The translations under genes and the position numbers were made by a program. This document shows, one piece after another, positions 1-10,878 of a stretch of 64,000 nucleotides of DNA; within the stretch, counting starts at the first letter, position 1; each line of letters begins with the position of its first letter. The stretch is from Acanthopleura granulata (taxonomy: Eukaryota; Mollusca; Polyplacophora; Chitonida; Chitonidae), in assembly GCA_016165875.1 (NCBI GenBank), contig JABBOT010000080.1, forward strand, positions 10,480,078 through 10,544,077, in the 5' to 3' direction. The notes below the pieces were generated by a model. It had not been told where the DNA came from, made no database searches, and saw nothing but the letters and a program-made list of their open reading frames with translations.

Positions 1-507
1 TAGATTGAATTTCGTGGCATGCCTTTTGCACGGTATATGCTATTGGTATATAGAACGTGTTCAGAAAACAGACGATGCGAGTACAGATGCTGAAAGTAAA
101 CTTGTAAAAAATTCGTATACCTTTCTGATGAAATTGTATAAGATCACAATAGCTAAGATTATCCCACTTCTCTGTGAACCAGACGTTTATTTTTTGTTTC
201 TGCGATCAGAAGTTCCAGCGATTCACACCAGTGAAAAAAATTTACAGCCACTTAAGATTTAAGTCGAAATTTCAAAGCTTGTCAGAGAATGCTTAGGTTT
301 TGGTACCGACATTTTGATACATTTTGTGTTAATTATGAGATGCATGAAGCGATCAAAACCTTAATGCCCAGAGGTCCAACAATAAGCTCTAAAATGGTAT
401 TTTAATCTGAACCGAAGGATATCACTCTACATGATGTCAGAAATAAACACAAATGCATGCATTGTCCTTACCAGATTAAAGGCATAATCGCACCTAATGA
501 AAGTCGA
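1..507. other. Non-coding or unassigned left edge
   Basis: A plus-strand open frame at 5-262 (85 codons) has no recognisable domain and no clear splice sites, and I do not call it a gene. The rest is AT-rich with nothing recognised. Confidence 0.3.
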
Positions 508-862
508 TTAAACGATGAGTTTCCATGGAAGCTGCATGGTTGGGTTGGAATCAAAGAAGCATACTTCGTTGGCCAGCACCACACAATAGGAGCGTTTATA
601 CGCCACTTTCATTAGCTTCTTCTTGTTTTGGTCGGTGAGTATTGATGGGCAGTCACCGTATTGTCCGATATCTCAGATCCCATCATCGATTAGTGGGAGT
701 AGCTGTATACTTAGCTTGACGCCAATCGATTCACGCGCTAAGTGCTTATAGGTAGATGTCAAAAGAGTGGGGGCTTTCGAAATTCACTGCGTATTCTGCC
801 TCAGTGATTATGTTTAATTTCCCTTGATAAATGACTAAGGAGTCAAACGTTATCTGTTGGTG
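508..862 (-). pseudogene. Decayed unidentified coding fragment
   Basis: On the minus strand this stretch reads as protein-like sequence for about 115 residues if one frame change (near 745) and one in-frame TGA (near 673) are allowed. It ends in a TAA at 510-508. The readable part is rich in ordinary globular composition, for example a stretch with K-K-K-L-M-K-V-A-Y-K-R and another with C-V-V-L-A-N-E-V. I do not recognise the family. A similar decayed stretch lies at 2239-2690, with two SINEs between, so both may be remnants of one mobile or captured gene. It could also be chance open sequence. Confidence 0.35.
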
Positions 863-1318
863 CCATACGTGATTATTATTCATTTGTCAAAACAGTGGCA
901 ACCTCTACAAAACAACTATTAGATGAACCTCACTTAAGTCTCAATCTATATGCATTGCGCATCGGGGGGGTTGGGGGGATAAACCCTGCAGAATAAAACA
1001 CAGATCGTTGGTATACAAAAATGCCCTTTGCTTAATGCCGAGAAAAACTTATTTAGAGACTTTGCTCGAGAGGGAAATGAAGTACTATAGATCTGTATTT
1101 TCAACACTAATGGCAATTTTTATTCGTTAATTATGCTGTTACTAATATTATAGATATATGTTGGCTGATATCTGTAAATTAATTGAGCTGGTCTATCCTG
1201 AAGGATATGCACAAACCTGAACGGTAACTAGAATGTAAGTAAGGTTTGGCGGTTACTTTTTGGCTCTCTTTGACCCAATGCCATCCAAATAAAGATACAC
1301 GCCTATATAAAACCCTTC

Positions 1319-1487
1319 GGCCGTTCGTGGGATTGTCTGCCAGTAGCATGCGGATGGTCGTGGGTTTCTCCTGGACTCTGCCCGGTGACTTCCCACCATA
1401 ATGCTAGCCTCCTTCGTATAAGTGAAATATTCTTGTGTACGGCGTAAAACACCAACCAAATAAAAAGAATAAATAAAACAAAATAAC
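1319..1487 (+). mobile_element. SINE family A copy, head truncated
   Basis: The body and tail match the repeat seen at 1903-2172, 24111-24351 and 61361-61613 in this window: a GATGGTCGTGGGTTT segment, CCCACCATAATGCT, then AAGTGAAATATTCTTG, ending in an AATAAA-rich tail. The tRNA-like head is missing. It is oriented towards the next copy, so the two are convergent. Confidence 0.75.
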
Positions 1488-1902
1488 CAGTTGGTAACCT
1501 GTATTTCACAAGTGAGAGACAAATGATCCTTTGACTAGAAGACACTTAAGACTTGGATATTTCACACACACACACTATTAAATAGGTATTAGACACCTTT
1601 CATGAACATTTCAACACCATAGGTCAGGTAAAACAACACGCCCCGAAAATGCCGCGTAGACACTTTATGCAACCTTCTGACATTGCATTTTTCACCCATG
1701 TACTTCAAAATCTGATGCCAATTTAATAATTTTTTCACTTATGATGATGACAGTTTCATAACGAGTTGTCTAATACCCAGTGAATGATGTGTGATTTTGT
1801 GTGAACATTTTGAATAATTGCGAACTTAAGAAGGCTATCGTTATTTGCTTTTTTTCCTGGACGTGTATACAACCAATACACGGTTCTGGTCGTTTTGGAA
1901 AT

Positions 1903-2172
1903 TATTTATTTATATATTTATTTATTACACTGGTGTTTTACAACGTTCTCAAGAATATTTCCCTTATACTACCGTGGCCAGCATTACGGTGGGAGGAAAC
2001 CGGTCAGAGCCCGGTGGAAATCCACGACAATCCGCGAGTTGCTAGCAGACCTACCCAGAAAGAAGCCAACGTGAGCTGTACTTGAACTCACAGCGGCCGC
2101 ATTGGTGCGGAGGCTCCTGGGCCATTACGCTGTGCTAGTACGCAAATCCCCTCGGTCAGGGAGGACCCCAGT
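1903..2172 (-). mobile_element. SINE family A copy, near full length
   Basis: The plus strand starts with the reversed ATTTATTT tail, passes through GTGTTTTACAACGTTCTCAAG and GGAGGAAACCGG, and ends in a tRNA-like head (TTGAACTCACAGCGGCC, a degenerate B box in reverse). This is the standard layout of the family in this window. Short open frames over it come from the repeat. Confidence 0.8.
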
Positions 2173-2238
2173 TTTGTAAATAAAGCTGTATCAAAACCAG
2201 CTTTTAGCACTACAGGGATACAGGTTATAGATTTTGCT

Positions 2239-2690
2239 TTAAATCTTCTTGTAGAAGTTTACCAGAATTCCTCCACCCGCACTAACTCTTTTGTCTGGGT
2301 CTTGATACTTTGTGTGACCTGATCTCAGTTCGGCCACTTCGTTGGCAATTCTAAACACGAAACCTGGCTTCTCCGACTCTACCTTTAGTCTTTGGATCGT
2401 GATCAAATTAATAGGATATGAATCACCGAGCTATCGAATAAATCCCTATGGGTTTTCATTTTATACGTCGATCGTGATTTCCAAGTTCCATTTCTTTCAT
2501 CTCCGTCTTAAAGATCGAATAACAAGAACGATGAAAGATATGAGATTTGTGTGGGGGAAAAAACAACGGCGAACATATGGCTTCTGTATTGCTGGATAAT
2601 GTTGATGACATACCGAAAGGAGAGACTCGAACCTGATTTACTGCTAATTGAGGTAAATTCATCAACTTGAGCTCGCTTATATCCAACCGA
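2239..2690 (-). pseudogene. Decayed unidentified coding fragment
   Basis: Minus-strand reading gives a clean 62-codon stretch (2424 down to 2239, ending TAA) with protein-like composition, including a G-F-V-F-R-I-A-N-E-V run. Upstream the reading continues in other frames with stops to about 2690. A competing 116-codon frame on the same strand (2806-2456) is less protein-like. No family recognised. It may belong with the fragment at 508-862. Confidence 0.35.
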
Positions 2691-2809
2691 TAGTTCGCAG
2701 AGAGCGTGCCAAGTGCTGTGGCACGGTAAATCTCTGTGTCATGAAAGGCCTTGTAATTGACTGTCCATCGAGTATAAATGACGAAATGGTTTATCGCCAA
2801 TTTCACCCG

Positions 2810-5099
2810 AAATAAACAATTTCTAAAAGCACATTAAAGCCAAAAGACGGATGTTGTGCTCTATAGGTCAATGGTATTGGAATATGGTCCAGCCTAGAAA
2901 AAAGGAGAAAAAAAAAAAACTTACAAATTTGCTAAGTCTATAACGTCAAGGTGTATGGTATGATATAATGTGGCTTTTGCGTCCTGGAAGCACATGTCTG
3001 TTATGAATCTGTTGATGTTACAGATAAACAAATACAATATTTGTACTGATACACATCATATGTACTGTGTTTTTCTTGGTTCTATTTTCTGAAGAGTTTT
3101 AAGGGTCAGTCCAGTGTCGTACAGATGGAGCATAACCAATGTGCACAGAATTGATGAATCCATTTAGCCAATAAAACCAATGAGAACCTACATATTAAAA
3201 TCCTCGTGTGTTATGTAATGTTACGTTTTATTATTTATACATCAGTGAAATCCAAGCATTTCCTTCTCTGGTAAAAGTGTAATTTTCACTGCAGTGAAAT
3301 AGCACATTTTCATATTTCACACCCAGGCGTCATGACGTCCAAAAATATAAACATTTCATTTTATAAAGTTCCAATCTGATCTGAATGACGTCATGATGCA
3401 AGTTTACTCAACTGCTACATTCTCAGTACAAGGCTGAATACCATAAATATTGTTCTCGTCAGAGGTGGAAATGATCACCCACTTGACGCTTTCACTGACA
3501 TCTAAGAAATAAATATTAACTGCATGTGTTTGTTTTTTACTTGAATTATGCGGAGGCCAGGGTTATCATTTCCACCTCGTGAATGGAAATGTGAGAGAAA
3601 CTGATGTAGTGATTTCTCGGTATCGGTGTCTGACTTGTAAGAGACCGTGCAATGGAGACATTTCCTTTCGTAACTTTGGTTGGGCAATGGCAATTGGGCA
3701 TTGCGCCATCCCCCCATCCCACCCCACCCACACAAACACCCCACTACCAACCGTTCTCACCCCCCACACCCCAACACCACCACCATCTTACTCCGTGTCT
3801 CTCTGGTATCCGATTGGTTTATCTGCCAGAAACAGCGCGGTCTGGTAGAGTGGAGGATACCCGTTGATCCTACACTGGTATCGATCTTGATAGATCTGGT
3901 CTTACAGGATACAGCAATAGCAGAACGTAGCCCGTTATTGAAATAGACGCAGTACTGGCACGTGTTTTGCCGGAAATAAAGTCGGGATACTGGTGTCAGG
4001 TCAATGTCCGCCAGACTCTGTTACCCGATACGACAGTTAAGGCGAACTGCCAGGTAACGATAGACTTTCTAGAGACAGGCACGTAATCAATCCCAATTAC
4101 CGATTAATTAATTACGACAAAGTTTTCCATATCAGTTAATTCATAATAAGTGTACTATACACTTATTTCGATTTCAGAATACTTTGCAAAGCATACACGG
4201 ATATATTTATTTATTTCTTCATTGTTATTTTACCACAAACTCAAATATTAATCACTTATACGATGTTGGTCATGTTTTTTGGATTGAGGAAACCAGAGTG
4301 CCCGGCGTAAACCTACAACCTTTGGCTAATTACTGACGAACTTTCCCACATTTGACATAAAGACATAGGGCTACATACTATAATGATGGAAGAGAAGTTC
4401 GAATGTGCTGACAGTTACAGATTCCCTGACTGTTCATATGTGAAAATATTACATCTAGTGTTGCCGAAACTATAATACAACAATTTAAATATGTATTCAT
4501 CAAAACTCGAGAGAGAGGAGACTTGGTGTGATATTAAAACATCCGAACTAAAACATGGCTTTATCCGAGTGTCTTCACAAGACCATTAGGAAATTATCAA
4601 AATACGATCAATGTTTAATTGCATTGGCATCCTTTGCTACAGTTTTATATTGAGTCAGTGAACATATAAAGGTTTCTTCCTATATTATACAACGACAATT
4701 GCATGATGAAACAGAGATATCACCATCCCAAGAACGTTTATAAGAAAGAATGTTTATAATATTCCGTTAACCTAGCGTTAAAATTATTTGTTTCATTGTT
4801 GTCTAACGCCGCACTCAATACCGCTGGCATGTTACCGATGATGCCTTCCACGTGTGAAACGCATGTATTGTGCTGGTGAAAGGATTGTGATCCAGTTTCA
4901 TACAAGACCACACGAGGAAGCAACGCCAACTGTTTTTATTATCACCAAGGTCTCGAGAGCCATGGTAGCAGGGGAATCCAGGTCGGAATTCAACCCACAT
5001 CCTTCAGGATAACGACCGGAAGTCTCATGGTATTGCCTTCTGGCAAACCCGTACTTGATCTCTTCTTACGTTTGTGAGCACAAAGCGAAATGGCACCAG
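2810..5099. other. Intergenic, with a C-rich tract and a SINE relic
   Basis: No supported gene. At 3712-3790 the plus strand is almost purine-free apart from A (CCCCCCATCCCACCCCACCC and similar), a candidate unusual-structure tract; the overlapping long open frames are composition artefacts. At about 4200-4355 a strongly diverged minus-strand copy of SINE family A can be followed (ATTTATTTATTT, CACTTATACGATG, GAGGAAACCAG). Confidence 0.5.
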
Positions 5100-5331
5100 T
5101 TCCATTGATTGTCATTTAACGACGTGAACAAGAATATTTCACTCGTGTGAAGGCGATCAGCTTTATCGGGTATAAAAAAAACTGGAGTAAAAACATTGAC
5201 TGTCTAAAGGTGCCTGACAAACCTCCTGACTTAAAACAGCAGGCGAAACAGGGAGATCTGGATTCGAACACGCGACTTCAATGACCAAGGATTGGATGTC
5301 GCTTTAACCATCTGAGCCACCAAGAGCAAGT
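5100..5331 (-). mobile_element. tRNA-headed SINE-like element
   Basis: The reverse strand begins with a tRNA-like head: an A-box-like TGGCTCAGATGG and, about 40 bases on, a B-box-like GTTCGAATCC. The spacing suits a tRNA-derived promoter, but the body that follows is not a tRNA and there is no folded acceptor stem. Best read as a SINE of a second or third family. Confidence 0.55.
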
Positions 5332-6036
5332 TACGTGCTATCAGTTTAGAAGTTCATTGATTCTGGAAGGTTGCAATTCAGAAAAGCTGGACTGCATGCC
5401 AACTTGGCGTTTGGCATCACGATTATCTCCCCTTTATTGCGAAATCTTATAACGACTTCATCAAAATCAATATAAAAATGCATTGTAGATGTTGTAGTGG
5501 GTGTTATTGTTCAATTTGTGTAATGCGCCAATGTATGAATGAAATAACGTGGGCCTGGTTCTGTCTGAAATACAGTAATAAATATTACAATTTTCTCTGT
5601 GTTACATGCATGTATAGTTACAACTAGTCCGACACGATCTGTGTCTTATGGGAACTTAATACACTGACAGATGTATTCTATTGCATAGAAACGTCAGACC
5701 GGAAAGACTCGCACAGGTGGGGTGGGTGACTTGGCGACCACGTGGTCGCTGGGGTACTCCTTCCCCTCTATCGCCTAGATCTCCCAAACCAGAGATAGTT
5801 TTCACATAAGATTTGTATGGTCGTGTTAAACAAACGCCAGAATTCGCAAACGGTCCCAGGTTCTCAGACGCTCACTCATTGTCACCAAGGCGCCACTAAC
5901 GCCTAAAACACTGCAATGTACAAAATTCCTTACGGATGGCTGGGACTGAATTCACGCTTGGGTTGTGAATCCTAGTGATTGAAATGGCACATATCGTTAC
6001 CACTCGGCCATAATCCTCTAACAGAAAATGCGTCCA

Positions 6037-6250
6037 TTATTCAGGGTCATAATCAAAGCGTCCGGATGGCGATCGTTCACAGTCTGATCACCTCTGTGGC
6101 TCGTAATATTACGCCGAGCGCCTTAATTCCATCAGTGAGTTATTCGTTTGTTATTCAGGGCTATTATTAAAATGTTCCGATGGCGATCGTTCAGTTCAGG
6201 TTACAAGACTTGATTACCTCTGTGGCTCGTAACCTTACGCCAAGCACCCA
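6037..6250. repeat. Two-copy tandem duplication, 114-bp period
   Basis: TATTCAGGG begins at 6038 and again at 6152. Both copies continue through GATGGCGATCGTTCA and CCTCTGTGGCTCGTAA to an ACGCC(A/G)AGC end. The copies are diverged with small indels, so the duplication is not recent. Confidence 0.75.
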
Positions 6251-6901
6251 AGTATCCTCAAAAAGCTATTCCCCGTGAAGAATAAAGTATTGTAACCCCT
6301 TTATAAAGCGACGTCAGAGGGGGCAGGGCGCAAGGGAATTTCTTAAACTCCGGAGACTAATACTGTTTAGGTTAGCCTTGCGACTAGTAGGTTCTATTCA
6401 CTGAAAGGAGAAAGCTAAAATTAATTATGCTTTAATGAGGTAATGTATACCAGATAGCCTCAAGTGACACGCACTGGAAGCGACTGAGTCAAAATTAACA
6501 ACAACAGTGTTAATTTCACGGGGTAATTCTTGAAATGGTAATAACATTTGATACGTGATACCAGTTTAATTAAAGTCTGAGTATTTTCAGAGTGGGCTAT
6601 AACACACATTGCCTGGCCCGGTAATGTTCTCAGATGAAGGGAAACTGTTGTCTAGTTAGAGATCTCAAGGGTGTATCACCTGTAAAGACTTCCAGCCGCA
6701 GTTTGCAGAAAGTTTCATCCGATACGCACAGATATATACCGTGGTCGACATGAAACAGAAGGACTAGAAGCGCACTGTTTCGCGAAGTGTTCATCCCATC
6801 TTGTTTCATGCTGGAATCCATGATGGTGAAATTGCAAATGTGTGTATGATTCCACAAACAGACATCTGAGAATGTAATCCATCACGACTCGATCGCTCAC
6901 G

Positions 6902-7244
6902 ATGTCTCTTTCACTCTCGGGAAGCTACTCGGAGAAAGCGCGGGAAAAGGTAAACAAGCGACATGATCTCTTACTGAACAAAAAACTCCGTGATTTGGAG
7001 AAGATCCGACAAACAGTTGAAAGAGAACTGACATTTGAACAAAAAGCTATCCGCGCTGAGCTTACGCATCACAGAAGACCGGACCATCGACTCGCGGGAG
7101 CTCGTCGAGGAAGTATTATGGCGGACGTCTGTACAGAGACTAAAATTCAGCCAACATCGGAATTGACCGGACGAAGAGCAGGGAGGAGATGTTCTCTTCC
7201 AGTTAATTTATTGTCAGTGATGAATTCAGTGGTGGATCATCAAG
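6902..7244 (+). CDS. Exon 1 of the small coiled-coil gene
   Basis: Encodes residues 1-114 plus the first base of codon 115. It ends at a consensus donor (CAAG/GTAAGT). It contains the whole predicted coiled coil and two of the three RRxS sites. The open frame continues only five codons past the donor, into the intronic duplication. Confidence 0.7.
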
Positions 7245-9793
7245 GTAAGTCGGTTAGTTAAATGTTGCAAAAAGTATTTCAAATAATTAGTTTCTTAACA
7301 GATGTCATTCTACCTAAAAACAGTCAGATTGTAAATGCCATAAAGTCGGTTAGTTTAATGTTGCAAAAAGTATTTCAAATAATTAGTTTCTTAACAGATG
7401 TCATTCTACCTAAAAACAGTAAATAGGTCTTGTTAACACTAGTAGCTTGTAACATTAATACTCTGTTTACTTATGTCATTGGTGATAATGTAATCTCCTT
7501 AAGACATGACACCTGGCCAAATCATTACTATCTACCTGACTAAAGCTACACCTATAATACAAAAGACTACAATGTAGAGAGTAAAATCAGATCAGCCACA
7601 TCTGTCTGGCAAACGGTCACACCTTACAACCAAAATCCGACCTCTTGCCAATTTATCTCAGTCATAGGGTTTTATTCTATCTATTTATGTAAATGCTTAA
7701 AATGTTGGAACTTATACACACCCCCTAGCAGGATTGTCATGTCTTAAACAGAAAAGAACCTTTCACGGATAGAACTGTGCATGTGTGAAATACTGATGAT
7801 AAAATAGAAACAAACTGGTGCCCGCAGTCTCGTTTACATCTGAATGGTGTTAAGGTGTACATGTAGGCCGTAACAAGAGGCGCCACATTTTCTGACAGTT
7901 TATCTGTTGCCTTCTAATGTGGACTAGATTGAGATTTTCAGTTCACGTATTTGGACAACACGCCATCCTCTAACACGTTTGGTGCTTTGTTATAGCTGAA
8001 AACTAAGAATGTTCATGACGTAGAAAGAGTAGAGTTGACAATAAAACTAGACAAGCTCTTTACATCGTATGCTATGCTATATACATGAACATATAATGAA
8101 AAATGATCATATGTTGTGCGTATTAATTTTGTTTTTCATGTACCGTTGTTTTACAGGGATTTTAAATAGTATTGAGGAGTCGGGTGTCGCAGATAAGGTA
8201 ACCAGGTGTGTACACGTATATTTGCGGTTTTATGTGCGTATCTTTTTACCTCCCATAACTACCACATCAGTTCACTCCATTGTGAGTAGAGACGTGCAAT
8301 ATTGCTTCAAATATCCTATACTGCGTAAAGAAATGACTTTGTATATACATTGGCCCTTTGTTATAACTGAATGATTTTTCGCATAATTAGATAGTTGTTG
8401 TATTTTATAACAAGTTGACCAAGCCAGTACACAAAATAGACAAACTCTTTGACAACCACACACAAATGCGGTGAGAAATTATAATACCTGTGCACCGAGA
8501 AATTACTAATAACACAAGCATTCCTGCATATTGCATGTTAACGTTGACATAATATTTTTGAAACGGCTTTTATTAGCTAGAATACTCAAACATGAATGAA
8601 GGAATCTGGGCCTTAAACTGCGAATGTCCGTCAGAAAATTATGAATTCAGAATTCTTACTTCAGGGGATGAAGTCAGTCAATTTCATCTGGACCGGTATT
8701 CATTACACTACTAATCTTTTGATCTTTTGACCCTCAGACTCTCCAGCACCCCTCCCCCAAGGCCGGGTGGCAGACGACGTTCACTTCAGCCAATAGCTGC
8801 CACCGAGTTTGATATCACCTGCGTTAAATCCAAACACGGCACGGGTATGTAGGCCTAAGCCTCAGAGCAATATATAACCTGGATGTCATAGGCTGCAATT
8901 TTACTAAACAATATTATGACGACTTTTTATAGACAGCTGCCGCTTAAAGATGATCTACGAATAAAGGTCTTCACTCCAGTACATGTTCAGTACCGGTATG
9001 CTGAGTTATAAAGTACATCTATATCCTTTCTACTGTTCAACGTGACAAGTAGCTGAGGCATCAACTTCAGATGAGTACAGCCCTAAGCCTCTAGATATAC
9101 CATGCATAGGGTCTATAGGCTTATTACTGTTCGGTCTTGACATCTAGCATATTGCATTTAACATCACTTACCTATTTTCTTTACCTATTTCTGCCTAAGC
9201 CATAGTGCTGGGAAACGTTCTTATTTAACAGTAACATGAGTTGGAATAAAACCCTAACTGAAATAAACTGACAAGCGGTGGGATTTCACCGGGTAACAAC
9301 ACCAGTGACCAGTGACTTCTAGTATATTGCATTTAACATCACTGCAATTTTTTTTACCTAATTCTGCATAAACCGTGGTGCTAGGGGCGTGTAAGTTGTT
9401 TCTTCTGCAACGCTTACATCAACAATTAGAATAAAGCCCCGAGGTAAATTAACAAGTGGCCGGATTTCACAGCCAATGTGCGATTAATGTGGTCAACTAT
9501 AATACTGTCGTCGCTCCTCTGGTTTTACATTTTATGCTGCAATCTTTTAGATTAATGTTATAAAAGTTCCTCTTATAATTCTGTATACCATAGTGATAAG
9601 ATACGCCCGTGTTATATAACTGTGCCGATAAACATTCAATCGGTACACGTTTGTGAATAAAAGAGATCACTACTGAAAATAAATGTTAGAAATAAGTGTA
9701 GGCCTATGTGTGTAAACTGATCGATTCGCCTAGGTTCATGTTATTGTGTTTTTATGTACAGAAACAATGAGAAATCTGATGACCGAACCCTAG
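6902..9793 (+). CDS. Small coiled-coil protein with three RRxS sites (four-exon model)
   Basis: Model: 6902-7244, 8157-8205, 8738-8844, 9762-9793, about 176 residues. The ATG is the first after an in-frame TAA 27 bases upstream. Junctions are GT-AG with phases 1, 2, 1 and the frame stays open throughout. Residues 12-59 are strongly charged with heptad-like leucines (coiled coil); the rest is probably disordered. R-R-G-S71, R-R-C-S98 and R-R-R-S146 match the basophilic (PKA-type) kinase consensus, and they fall on exons 1 and 3, which supports joining them. The coiled-coil head loosely recalls vertebrate CCDC190, a weak impression only. Exon 1 is the firmest part; the last exon is the least certain, and a competing acceptor lies near 12,434. 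Function unknown. Confidence 0.5.
7247..7420. repeat. Near-perfect 78-bp direct duplication at a splice donor
   Basis: Copies at 7247-7324 and 7343-7420, offset 96, differ at one base that I can see (GTTAAATG against GTTTAATG). The first copy starts two bases inside the exon 1 donor, immediately after its GT. The second copy is preceded by ATA, so the donor itself was not duplicated. Confidence 0.9.
8157..8205 (+). CDS. Exon 2 of the small coiled-coil gene (tentative)
   Basis: Preceded by a pyrimidine-rich acceptor ending GTTTTACAG. It continues the exon 1 frame for 16 codons and ends ACCAG/GTGTGT in phase 2, which suits the next exon. An alternative donor at 8197 (AAG/GTAACC) would put exon 3 in a frame that stops, so I prefer 8205. 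Confidence 0.45.
8738..8844 (+). CDS. Exon 3 of the small coiled-coil gene (tentative)
   Basis: The acceptor TTTTGACCCTCAG is followed by an open stretch encoding a proline-arginine-rich segment with the third RRxS site (Ser146). It ends ACGG/GTATGT in phase 1. It is visibly more GC-rich than its surroundings. Confidence 0.45.
9136..9300 (+). repeat. 165-bp dispersed repeat, copy 1
   Basis: Shares with 9318-9485, 10716-10878 and 14448-14590 an ordered set of blocks: TTGCATTTAACATCACT, TTTACCTA(A)TTCTG, a G(T)GCT-GGG block, then AATAAAACCCTAACTGA, an AAACTGA segment and a GGATTTCACCGG end. No coding sequence and no clear inverted ends. Family unknown. Confidence 0.6.
9318..9485 (+). repeat. 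165-bp dispersed repeat, copy 2
   Basis: Lies 18 bp after copy 1 in the same orientation, with the same block order (TATTGCATTTAACATCACT through GGATTTCACAG). The first two copies are in effect a diverged tandem pair. It lies in the last intron of the small-gene model. Confidence 0.6.
9762..9793 (+). CDS. Candidate terminal exon of the small coiled-coil gene
   Basis: A good acceptor (TTATTGTGTTTTTATGTACAG) in the right phase gives ten more codons and TAG at 9791-9793. It is short enough to be fortuitous. RNA reads are needed to choose between this and an exon further right. Confidence 0.3.
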
Positions 9794-10715
9794 ATTTGCG
9801 TGGCATGATTCACTGATAGCCTGAGCAGACGACACATGTTATGTTACGTCAGCGTGACGTCGGTCTGTTCCTTAACAAGTCGTAACTGTTGCCAAAACAG
9901 TATATCCATGTATAGGCCTACGTTTTATCTGAGTTTATGGGTGTTTCGTTTGGCCAATCAAAGCACGTTACCAAAAAAAGTAAATAAAACAAATCAAATC
10001 CGTGACTTTATGGCTGAGAAGAGGTAATTTTACATTGTCAACTTAATTTCCCCAAATACGTAATTCAAGTTGTTACGTCAAATGCTCCATCACTGTTTCA
10101 AATATCGACAACCCTATACCGAATCTGATCATACCCGGATGTAAATATAGGTTATTTATACAGTTCAGTTTTAAAGTTAAAGATAAAGTTTGACGCTTTA
10201 TCTCTTTCTGTCATCTTGGATTCTATCCCGAAAATCTTGTGGAAAGTTTTGCTCAAGATGGCCACCTAAATATATTAAGATCAATTTGGCCCCGAAAGAT
10301 AGACCTAATGATCCCAAATGCGATCAAATTCCCATATGAGACAAACAACCCGTGGTGTAAAATATCTGGATGTATTCATCATGGGACCAGTAGTCCAGCT
10401 GTAATACATCCTTCGTCAGCCGGGAGAGCTTTGACCTTTGTGACCCCATTCGTCAGGTGATTATTCTCGATGGCAAACGATACAAGAAACAGCACATTCA
10501 ACAAAAGAGCAGGCAGATAGTGCTGTGTACAACTGGGTAACTGACTGTTTGAAACAGACAGTTAGGGTCGAAGGGAGGCAACTCTTTCAGTTTTGCAAAG
10601 CCAAAATGTTGAAGACCTATGTAGGCTTGGTGTGTACATCGCTTCGATGCTTTTCGTGACTTATTTCATAGTACAACATTGTCTCGGTTTAGTATATATT
10701 CTAGACCAGTGACGT

Positions 10716-10878
10716 TTTATAATATGCAATTAACAGCACTACCTTCTGTTTTTACCTGGTTCTGGTTCAGCCACGTTGCTGGTGGGCGTATAAGTTACTA
10801 TTATTTACGCATTTACATGATCACTTAGAATAAAACCCTGACTGAGGTAAGCTGATTCGCCGGTAACGTGTGACCATT
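10716..10878 (+). repeat. 165-bp dispersed repeat, copy 3
   Basis: Block order as in copy 1: ATGCAATTAACAGCACT, TTTTTACCTGGTTCTG, GTTGCTGGTGGGCGTATAAG, AATAAAACCCTGACTGAGG, CCGGTAACGTG. More diverged than copies 1 and 2. Confidence 0.55.

Noticed and set aside
3566..3946. Overlapping open frames on both strands
   Set aside because: They sit on a C-rich, Pro/His/Thr-biased tract and show no family or splice evidence.
5231..5331. tRNA gene on the minus strand
   Set aside because: A-box and B-box-like sequences are present, but no acceptor stem pairing is visible and a longer repeat body follows, so I call it a SINE head.
10239..10460. 73-codon plus-strand frame
   Set aside because: No splice signals in phase with the upstream gene and no family resemblance.
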